Part shown: piece after piece, positions 52,587 to 59,713 of the stretch
Layout of the letters: each line of letters starts with the position of its first letter
Position numbering within the stretch: position 1 is the stretch's first letter
Assembly: GCA_023430975.1 (NCBI GenBank)
Contig: JAEYYB010000146.1
Location: 1-64,000 of the forward strand
Reading direction: 5' to 3'
DNA from: Bacillota bacterium
GTDB taxonomy: Bacteria > Bacillota > Clostridia > Acetivibrionales > DSM-2933
Length of the DNA stretch: 64,000 nt
Position numbers and translations under genes: made by a program
Notes under the pieces: generated by a model
Told to the model about the DNA's origin: nothing
What the model saw: the letters and a program-made list of their open reading frames with translations, nothing else
Database searches by the model: none

Positions 52587-54440
52587 ATGAGCCTTTCAAA
52601 GCAAAATAATGCTAAAAGTCTACCTGTACTCATAAGCAAACTAAAAAATGAAAAAAATAGATTTAATCAGGAAATGTTGATTGAAAAGATCAGCTGTTTT
52701 AAGTCGGAACAATCTGCAAGCCAGATCATTCCATTATTGAGATCGGAAGATGCTTATCTAAGAAATGCTGCAATTGAAATATTGCAAAAAATAGGCGAAA
52801 AAAGTGTAAACTTACTTAGAGAGGTACTTGAAGATAATGATAAAAATATTAGAAAATTTGCTTTGGACATATTAAAAGAAATAAGAACAGAAGAAAGCAG
52901 CAGCTTGGTTTTGGAAGCGTTGAGGGATGTTGACAACAATGTGCTTCAAACAGCTGTTGAAGTTATTGGAATACATAGATACCAAAAGTCTTTGCCTGTA
53001 CTTTTATCAATATTCAAAACAGAAAAGGATATATGGGTCCTGGATTCTTTAATTAATGTTCTTGGAAACTTCCAGCATGAAGGCTTTGCTGCAATTGTAG
53101 AGGAAAAGATTGAAACTGGTAATTTTGATATTCTAGAGAAGAATATTCTGATGAATTCATTTGTCAGAGTTTTAGGTAAAGTTGGAACAATAAGTGACCT
53201 GGAAAAGGTTGTTAATACTTATATAAACGAATATAAAATCAGTGATGAAACCCTTATACGATGTATAAGCGAAATCATTAACTCAAATGAAATAGAATCT
53301 TTAAGTTTAAGAACCCTGGAGATAATAGGAAGTTTATTCAAGGACAAGCTAAGGTATGAAAATGAAAAAGATACAATTATGTTCATTAAGGCTGCTACAA
53401 AGATTCAACTAAGTTTTTATCTTAAGGATGTAAGCGGGCTTATGAAAAGGTTTCAACATATGGAATTTTTTGAAGAAAGCCTTTTAGAAATAGTATGCCA
53501 GCTAAATATTATTCCAATAGAATTTATAATAAGTTTACTTGAAGATAACAACACCGACATAAAAGTTTTTGCTCTAAAGTTAATCAGGAATAAAAAGGTT
53601 GAAGGACTAAGGCCTCAGATTGAAAAGATGCTTGATGTAGATGAAATCAAGGTAGTGAGTGAGGCACTTCGCATTATATGCGATATAGAAAGCTATATGA
53701 ATGAAGAAATTTTAAAAAGGTTCTCTGATTCTCTAGAAAGTTATTTAAGTACCATAGCACTTGAAGGTTTGATAAATCATGGAAAGCTTGATAATGCATT
53801 ATCCATCCAGTGTTTAAAGCATCAGAATAGAATTATAAGAAAAATGGCTGTTAAAAGGCTGATATCAAGCCAAGATAAGGTAGATTTTGATGAGATTACA
53901 GCTATAGTAAAAGACTTTAAAGAAACAATAGGGCTTGAAGCTTTGGAGGTCATTTTGAGATTGGATAATGAAAAGGCAGAGAGCTTGATAAAGCAGATAA
54001 TCGATTGTGATACTGCAAGTACACGTAAAAAGCTTGTTGAAATAATAGATTTACTTGAAAATGAATCCTACTATTTTTATATCAATATACTTGCTAATGA
54101 CTCAGATCACCTTGTAAGAAGAAATGTAATAAAATCTCTTATTAAAAGAATAAATCACAGCTCTTTTAAATTATTAAGTACACTTTTGGAAAATGAAACA
54201 AATGGTGATAACAAGTATGAGATTATATCTGAGATATATAAATTTAAAGAATCTGAAAGTTTTGATATTCTGATATCATATTTAGATTGTGATGATATAC
54301 TTCTGAAACTTTCAGCCATTGAATCTCTGGGACATTATGGCGATAAGAGAGCAATTGGCTTTTTAGGTAAATATACTGGTAGTGATATCTCCGATATATG
54401 TGACAGTACAAAGGAAGCACTTGAAAGACTGGGGGTATAA
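52587..54440 (+). CDS. HEAT-repeat scaffold protein
   Basis: 617 residues composed of about 15-17 HEAT-like helical repeats of 30-40 residues (AIEILQKIGEKSVNLLREVL, FALDILKEIRTEESSSLVLE, AIESLGHYGDKRAIGFLGKY). There are no catalytic motifs or membrane helices. GGGGTG precedes the ATG and the gene ends 2 bases before cheR. HEAT proteins form curved docking surfaces; here it may hold receptors, CheR or Rsb proteins together. Confidence 0.85.
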   Translation: MSLSKQNNAKSLPVLISKLKNEKNRFNQEMLIEKISCFKSEQSASQIIPLLRSEDAYLRNAAIEILQKIGEKSVNLLREVLEDNDKNIRKFALDILKEIRTEESSSLVLEALRDVDNNVLQTAVEVIGIHRYQKSLPVLLSIFKTEKDIWVLDSLINVLGNFQHEGFAAIVEEKIETGNFDILEKNILMNSFVRVLGKVGTISDLEKVVNTYINEYKISDETLIRCISEIINSNEIESLSLRTLEIIGSLFKDKLRYENEKDTIMFIKAATKIQLSFYLKDVSGLMKRFQHMEFFEESLLEIVCQLNIIPIEFIISLLEDNNTDIKVFALKLIRNKKVEGLRPQIEKMLDVDEIKVVSEALRIICDIESYMNEEILKRFSDSLESYLSTIALEGLINHGKLDNALSIQCLKHQNRIIRKMAVKRLISSQDKVDFDEITAIVKDFKETIGLEALEVILRLDNEKAESLIKQIIDCDTASTRKKLVEIIDLLENESYYFYINILANDSDHLVRRNVIKSLIKRINHSSFKLLSTLLENETNGDNKYEIISEIYKFKESESFDILISYLDCDDILLKLSAIESLGHYGDKRAIGFLGKYTGSDISDICDSTKEALERLGV

Positions 54441-54442
54441 AT

Positions 54443-55270
54443 ATGATTCTTTTGGATGATTTATACGTAAAATTCATAGATGTAATATACAAAAGAACAG
54501 GGCTTTATTATGAACCAGCCAAGAAGTATTTTGTCCAGAAAAGGCTCGAGAAGCGTGTTGAAGAGCTGGAGCTGGAAAGTTTCAAAGAATATTACCAGCT
54601 TATAAAGTTCTCATCGGACCAGTCGGAATTTAATCAACTCATTAATGATCTCACAGTCAATGAAACTTATTTTTTTAGGGATTTTCCACAATTGGAGAAT
54701 TTTGCTGAAGAAATACTTGTCCAATATATTAAATATAAGGAAGCAAAAAATGATTATAAATTAAAAATATGGAGTGCAGCCTGTTCAACTGGAGAGGAGC
54801 CATATACCTTATCTATTATCCTTATGGAAATGCTGGAGAAGTATGATAAATGGGACATACAGATACTTGCTACAGATATAAATACTGAGGTGTTAGCTAC
54901 GGCAAAGAGGGGGATTTACGACAATAGGTCAGTAAGAGATGTCCCCGAAGAATACCTGGGTAGATACTTTACTTCAAGGAATGGAAAGCATCTAATCAAT
55001 TTAAACGTTAGGAAGTCAGTTGCCTTTAAGCAATTAAACCTCATGGAATCGCAAGAAATGAGGAACATAATAGGTTGTGATTTTATATTTTGCAGAAACT
55101 GCCTCATTTATTTTGATGATGATTCCAGAAAGAGGGTTATTGAAAGCATGTATAACAGCTTAAAATCATGTGGTTATATTTTCTTAGGGCACTCTGAATC
55201 CATAGGCAGAATTTCCTCTGCGTTTAATGTACAGAGGATTGGAAAAACGATCGTATATTCAAAACCTTAA
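54443..55270 (+). CDS. cheR: Chemotaxis-type protein-glutamate O-methyltransferase
   Basis: 275 residues, the normal CheR length. Motifs: VNETYFFRDFPQLENF, the SAM-binding WSAACSTGEEPYTLSIIL, ILATDINTEVLATAKRGIYD and FCRNCLIYFDDDSRKRV. It transfers methyl groups from SAM to receptor glutamates. No extra TPR or pentapeptide-binding part is seen. It follows the HEAT gene with a 2-base gap and precedes a receiver gene and cheA. Confidence 0.95.
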   Translation: MILLDDLYVKFIDVIYKRTGLYYEPAKKYFVQKRLEKRVEELELESFKEYYQLIKFSSDQSEFNQLINDLTVNETYFFRDFPQLENFAEEILVQYIKYKEAKNDYKLKIWSAACSTGEEPYTLSIILMEMLEKYDKWDIQILATDINTEVLATAKRGIYDNRSVRDVPEEYLGRYFTSRNGKHLINLNVRKSVAFKQLNLMESQEMRNIIGCDFIFCRNCLIYFDDDSRKRVIESMYNSLKSCGYIFLGHSESIGRISSAFNVQRIGKTIVYSKP

Positions 55271-55285
55271 ACGGAGGAAAATTTT

Positions 55286-55654
55286 ATGGCTAAAAGTATT
55301 TTAGTAGTTGACGATTCTGAAATGGTTAGAAATTACCACGGTTTTATTCTTGGGATGTTCAAATATCAAGTTTTTACTGCAGAAAACGGTATGATCGCGT
55401 TAGAAAAGGTGTTGAGCGGAAATTTTGACCTTATCGTAACTGATATAAACATGCCCAAAATGGATGGATATGAGTTTATAAAGAGAATAAGGGAAAGCGA
55501 AATAAACGTTCCAATTATTGTTATTTCTACAGAGGACGAAATGAAAGACAGGATGAAGGGAATAAGGTATGGGGCCAATACATATATGGTAAAGCCTACT
55601 GAACCTGAAAAGCTGGTTACTACAATAAATTTACTTCTAAAAAATGAAGGGTGA
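55286..55654 (+). CDS. CheY-like response regulator
   Basis: 122 residues, CGGAGGA before the ATG. Receiver domain with VVDDSE, phosphoacceptor D53 in VTDINMPKMDG, Ser/Thr in VISTEDE and Lys in MVKPTEP. It sits directly before cheA and is the likely first acceptor of CheA phosphate. It has no output domain. Confidence 0.93.
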   Translation: MAKSILVVDDSEMVRNYHGFILGMFKYQVFTAENGMIALEKVLSGNFDLIVTDINMPKMDGYEFIKRIRESEINVPIIVISTEDEMKDRMKGIRYGANTYMVKPTEPEKLVTTINLLLKNEG

Positions 55655-55659
55655 ATTTT

Positions 55660-57882
55660 ATGGGATATACTTTTACTGGTGATGATCTGGAGTTATTAAA
55701 ATCGTTTATTGAAGAATCAACAGAATACCTTGAGGGCTTGGAGAAAGAGTTTTTAAAGCTTGAATCGAACAATGAAAACAGTGAATTGGTTAATGATATT
55801 TTCAGAAGGGTTCACAGCATAAAAGGATTATCTTCATTTCTGAGTTTTGTTTGTATTACCAAGCTAAGTCACCACATTGAATTTGCCTTGGATAGTATAA
55901 GGAAAAAGAAGATTCAGGTGAGCTCTGAGTTAATTGACTGTCTATTGGAAAGCGTTGACCTTCTTGGAAGCTTTATTTATTCAATAAACGAAAGACTAAA
56001 AGATGCAGACAGCATCAATGGGAATAATGAAATCGAGATAGTCCTTGTAAATGAGGATAAGCTGGAGCATGTAATAAATAGTATACAGAAAGTTTTAGAC
56101 AAGAAGGATGATGATACCTCTCATAATTCCTTTAATCAGCCTGATATTGACATTCTCAATTCCGAAGAGTTTAAGAATAAATTAGCATCGGGATTTACAG
56201 AACAATTTGTTGTAGAGACAGCAGAGCATATAGAAAGGATAGAAGGAGATTTACTTGTAAAGCTTGATAAATCAGGGGAGGATTATGACACAATAAACGA
56301 ATTGTTCAGATGTATACATAGTATAAAAGGAGGAACTGGAATCATAAGCAGTACCTTACAAAGCACAAGCCCTATTTCTCCTGTAGTCAAAAATGTATCA
56401 ATTGTTACACATTCCTTTGAAAACATATTAGCTACATTCAGGGATAAGAAATTAGTTTTCAACAAGCAGATGGTATCACTTAGCTATGAAGTTGTAGATT
56501 ATCTTAAGGCATGTATTGAGGCTGTAAACAGCAATAAGTATTTGGATATACCTATTCAGGAACTGATCGGTAGAATTAACAAGTCCCTTGATATAGATCA
56601 AGGTTTGGAAAATATCACAATACGAGAAAATACTCAAACAGATGAGGTAAAACCTAAGGATTTAGGGCAAAAAAGCACTGTACTACAGAGTATAAGGGTT
56701 GGTCAGGATAAACTGGATAAGATGATGAATACCATAGCTGAGCTAATCACTACTAAAAACTCCTTTATGCATGTGTCAAAGAGATTGAACATTGAATATA
56801 ACATCCCGGAACTGGCAAAGGAAGTAAAGGAAATCGGCTTTGCAATAAACAGAATATCCGATGAGCTTCAAAACACGATAATGTCGGTAAGAATGGTTGA
56901 GGTAAGGAATGTATTTCAGAAGATGCCGCGTATAATAAGGGATATTTCTCAATCAACCGGAAAAAAGATAAACTTGATTATGGAAGGTGAAGACACTGAA
57001 ATAGATAAAACCATTATTGAGCAAATAAGCGACCCTTTAGTACATATTATAAGGAATGCTGCCGACCATGGTATAGAGGATACGGAAACAAGAAGGATTA
57101 AAGGCAAAAGTGATATTGGAACTATAAACTTAAGGGCATATAACAGGAATAAACATGTGATTATTGAGGTGGAAGATGATGGGAAAGGTATTGATTCTGC
57201 GGAATTAAAGCAAAAAGCTATTGATAAGGGCTTTATAAAAAGTGCGGAAGCGGATAATATGAGTAGAAGCCAATTATTGAATTTGATATTTCTTCCAGGC
57301 TTCAGTACGGCAAAAAAAGTAACTGAAGTGTCGGGACGTGGAGTTGGAATGGATATTGTTAAGAGCAATATTTCAAAGATAAACGGCTTGATTCATATCG
57401 AAAGTGAAGTTAATCAAGGAACCAAAATGATAATACAACTTCCGCTTACGCTTGCTGTTTCAAGAGGACTTTTGGTAGAAGTAATGAGTGAAAACTATAT
57501 TATTCCAATAGAAAATATAGTTGAAACGGTAAAGATAAATACAAGCAATATTCATGAGTACAATAAGAAATACTTTACGCACCTGAGGGGTGAAGTGGTT
57601 GGAGTTGAATGGCTATGCAGGATATTTATGCTGGATAGCGATTGTAATAGAAAAGGTGCTTTGGATGATGAAGTTAATTCTGTGATTATTTCAAATGGAG
57701 TGGAAAGGGTTGCTGTTATTGTTGATAAGCTAAAGAATGAGCAGGAGTTTGTTGTAAAGACACTGAGTGATTGTCTGGCATCAATTCCTGGTATATCAGG
57801 TTCCACACTTTTAGGTAATGGTCAGGTAGTTCTCATTTTAAATCCAACAGATATCATCAGAATGGCTGATAAAAGTGATTGA
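55660..57882 (+). CDS. cheA: CheA histidine kinase with two HPt domains
   Basis: The ATG at 55660 follows GAAGGGTG; 740 residues. Two HPt domains are seen: H52 in FRRVHSIKGLSSF and H220 in FRCIHSIKGGTGI (most CheA proteins have one). Then come the dimerisation helices, the GHKL core (DPLVHIIRNAADHGIE, EDDGKGID, FSTAKKVTEVSGRGVGMDIV) and a C-terminal CheW-like domain (AVSRGLLVEVMSENYIIPIE). A typical P2 docking domain is not evident here. A P2-like segment is instead present in the separate HPt-STAS protein. Confidence 0.93.
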   Translation: MGYTFTGDDLELLKSFIEESTEYLEGLEKEFLKLESNNENSELVNDIFRRVHSIKGLSSFLSFVCITKLSHHIEFALDSIRKKKIQVSSELIDCLLESVDLLGSFIYSINERLKDADSINGNNEIEIVLVNEDKLEHVINSIQKVLDKKDDDTSHNSFNQPDIDILNSEEFKNKLASGFTEQFVVETAEHIERIEGDLLVKLDKSGEDYDTINELFRCIHSIKGGTGIISSTLQSTSPISPVVKNVSIVTHSFENILATFRDKKLVFNKQMVSLSYEVVDYLKACIEAVNSNKYLDIPIQELIGRINKSLDIDQGLENITIRENTQTDEVKPKDLGQKSTVLQSIRVGQDKLDKMMNTIAELITTKNSFMHVSKRLNIEYNIPELAKEVKEIGFAINRISDELQNTIMSVRMVEVRNVFQKMPRIIRDISQSTGKKINLIMEGEDTEIDKTIIEQISDPLVHIIRNAADHGIEDTETRRIKGKSDIGTINLRAYNRNKHVIIEVEDDGKGIDSAELKQKAIDKGFIKSAEADNMSRSQLLNLIFLPGFSTAKKVTEVSGRGVGMDIVKSNISKINGLIHIESEVNQGTKMIIQLPLTLAVSRGLLVEVMSENYIIPIENIVETVKINTSNIHEYNKKYFTHLRGEVVGVEWLCRIFMLDSDCNRKGALDDEVNSVIISNGVERVAVIVDKLKNEQEFVVKTLSDCLASIPGISGSTLLGNGQVVLILNPTDIIRMADKSD

Positions 57883-57937
57883 AAAAGAGAGATGATTTAA
57901 AATTTAAATTTATAATTTATTTCCAGGAGGAATTATC

Positions 57938-58330
57938 ATGAGAATTCTAATTGCAGAAGATGACATTGTCAGTCAGAGTATTTTAGAGGCTTTTCTTACT
58001 CCTTATGGTGTATGTGATGTTGCAATAAACGGGCGTAAAGCATTTGAGGCATTTAAAGCGGCACGGGAAGAAGGACAACAGTATGATCTCTTGTGTTTAG
58101 ATATTATGATGCCGGAGATGAGTGGGCAGGAAGTATTGTGTAAAGTAAGGGAGTATGAGAAGAAGGAAGGAATTGCAGGGTTGGATAGGGTGAAAATTAT
58201 TATGACTACAGCTCTTGGTGATGCTGAGAATATTAGAAAAGCATTCAGGGAACAATGTGAGGCATACCTTGTAAAGCCTTATGAAAAGGTTAAACTGTTA
58301 AATGCACTTAGAGAGCTGGGATTGATTTAA
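57938..58330 (+). CDS. Receiver-domain protein, last gene of the cluster
   Basis: 130 residues with CAGGAGGA before the ATG. Receiver with AEDDIVSQ, phosphoacceptor D55 in CLDIMMPEMSGQ, Thr-Thr in IMTTALGD and Lys in LVKPYEK. It is of the stand-alone type often found near complex kinases. It ends the 42-58 kb run; no clear terminator follows, only AT-rich sequence. Confidence 0.9.
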   Translation: MRILIAEDDIVSQSILEAFLTPYGVCDVAINGRKAFEAFKAAREEGQQYDLLCLDIMMPEMSGQEVLCKVREYEKKEGIAGLDRVKIIMTTALGDAENIRKAFREQCEAYLVKPYEKVKLLNALRELGLI

Positions 58331-58679
58331 TCCAAAGTTGCAGTATCCAGTAATTGGTGTGTAATAACTAAACCTGTATTTGAAAGTGAATATGTGGGTA
58401 TGCATGAGTTTATTAAGCTTAATTAAATTTAAAATCTATAACACTAAAGAAAAATACAAAGTGAATTAAAGGAACATCTTGACGCTATTGGTAATGCAAA
58501 CCTAATTGTAAAACCTGAAATTATAATGTAGAGCCTAAAAAGGACTTGCTTAATATTATTGGTCAAGAGAATTTTATCTTATCAATTTATGAAAGACACC
58601 TGTTATTTCCTCAATCAATAGGGTATATATATAGTAATATAAGATACATGGTTAACATGCTGCAATAAAGAATAATATA
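58331..58679 (+). other. Intergenic stretch with possible gene remnant
   Basis: Short frames such as SELKEHLDAIGNANLIVKPE are interrupted after one to three dozen codons. They may be remains of a gene, but no family is recognised. No convincing promoter or terminator. Confidence 0.3.
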
Positions 58680-58747
58680 ATATTAAATGTGATAAACCTG
58701 TTACATTTGTCTGTAGCAAATGTAAGATTATTAACATCTTTAATATA
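58680..58747. repeat. Palindromic repeat family 2, short copy
   Basis: Terminal inverted repeats of about 30 bases (ATATTAAATGTGATAAACC at the left, TAAGATTATTAACATC at the right) meet at TTACATTTG and CAAATGTAA. It lies just upstream of the nitroreductase gene. A larger inverted copy is at 59581-59683. Confidence 0.7.
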
Positions 58748-58776
58748 AAAAACGATAATAACTTTGAGGTGATGAT

Positions 58777-59376
58777 ATGAGCATGGATTTTTATAAAGCT
58801 GTTGAGAATAGAAGGACATATTATGGGATTGGCAAGGAAAAAGTTGTTTCTGAAGACAGAGTTGTTGAAATAGTAGAAAACTCAGTTAAGGTCGCACCTA
58901 CAGCATTTAATTCACAGAGCAGCAGGGCCATAGTTCTTTTGAAGGAACATCATGATAAGCTTTGGGATATTACAAAAGAGGCTTTAAGAAAAATTGTTCC
59001 CGAGGAAAGCTTTCCACAGACGGAAGCAAGGATTAACGGATTTAAAAGCGGTTATGGAACTGTATTGTTTTTTGAGGATCAAAATGTGGTGAAGAACCTT
59101 CAGGAGCAGTTTGCTTTGTACAAGGATAACTTCCCGGTATGGTCTCAGCAAGCATCAGGAATGCTCCAGTTTATAGTCTGGACTTCTCTTGAGGTTGAAG
59201 GCCTCGGTGCATCATTGCAGCACTACAATCCTTTGATAGATGAAGATGTTAGAAAAGAGTGGAATGTTCCGGAGAATTGGAAACTCATTGCACAAATGCC
59301 CTTTGGAAATGTCGTGGCAGAACCTGATGAAAAAAGCTTCCAGCCGATTTTTGAGAGGGTAAAGGTGAATAAATAA
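58777..59376 (+). CDS. Nitroreductase family protein
   Basis: 199 residues, GAGGTGATG before the ATG. The FMN-binding N-terminus (FYKAVENRRTYYGIGKEKVV, then APTAFNSQSSRAIVLL) and the C-terminal GLGASLQHYNP and WKLIAQMPFG blocks fit the fungal/bacterial HBN1/YdfN-type nitroreductases. These reduce nitro- or quinone compounds with NAD(P)H and protect against redox stress. It is a single gene with its own strong terminator, bracketed by two inverted family-2 repeats. Confidence 0.92.
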   Translation: MSMDFYKAVENRRTYYGIGKEKVVSEDRVVEIVENSVKVAPTAFNSQSSRAIVLLKEHHDKLWDITKEALRKIVPEESFPQTEARINGFKSGYGTVLFFEDQNVVKNLQEQFALYKDNFPVWSQQASGMLQFIVWTSLEVEGLGASLQHYNPLIDEDVRKEWNVPENWKLIAQMPFGNVVAEPDEKSFQPIFERVKVNK

Positions 59377-59414
59377 TTACTGGGTTATTCCCATTTAGTT
59401 TTTAAAACAGACAA

Positions 59415-59461
59415 AGTGGCTGTTGCAAAACTTATTCAGTTTTGTAGCAGCCACTGTTTTT
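59415..59461 (+). terminator. Terminator after the nitroreductase gene
   Basis: A 17-bp stem with one or two mismatches (AGTGGCTGTTGCAAAAC with GTTTTGTAGCAGCCACT) and a 7-base loop, followed by GTTTTTG. Confidence 0.9.
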
Positions 59462-59580
59462 GTGTTGTGCTCGGTATACTGCAATGTTAGTACAGGCTTT
59501 AAAATTCTCTGACTTCTCGATTATACATCGGAGAAATATTTAGAAAGTGGCTCAATCAAGACTTTTCTGACCAAGCCACT

Positions 59581-59683
59581 TATATTAAAAGTGTTAATAA
59601 TCTTACATTTGGCGGAGCAAATAACGAACGGTTCAACGGGATTTGCGACAGACAAATGTAATAGATTTATCACTTTTAATATA
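59581..59683. repeat. Palindromic repeat family 2, full copy
   Basis: Inverted terminal repeats of about 30 bases (TATATTAAAAGTG at each end, reaching ACATTTG and CAAATGT) enclose a centre with a further hairpin (GCAAATAACGAACGG ... CGGGATTTGC). Relative to 58680-58747 it is reversed and carries about 35 extra central bases. It lies in the 338-base gap after the nitroreductase. Confidence 0.75.
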
Positions 59684-59713
59684 GTAAGGTTTTCTTTTCA
59701 ACAGAAGCTTTAA

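Noticed and set aside
59545..59581. Possible terminator AAGTGGCT ... AGCCACTT for the leftward secreted protein gene
   Set aside because: The arms are only 8 bp around a 21-base loop and no T-run follows on the minus strand; it may be derived from the nearby terminator stem, whose AGTGGCT it shares.
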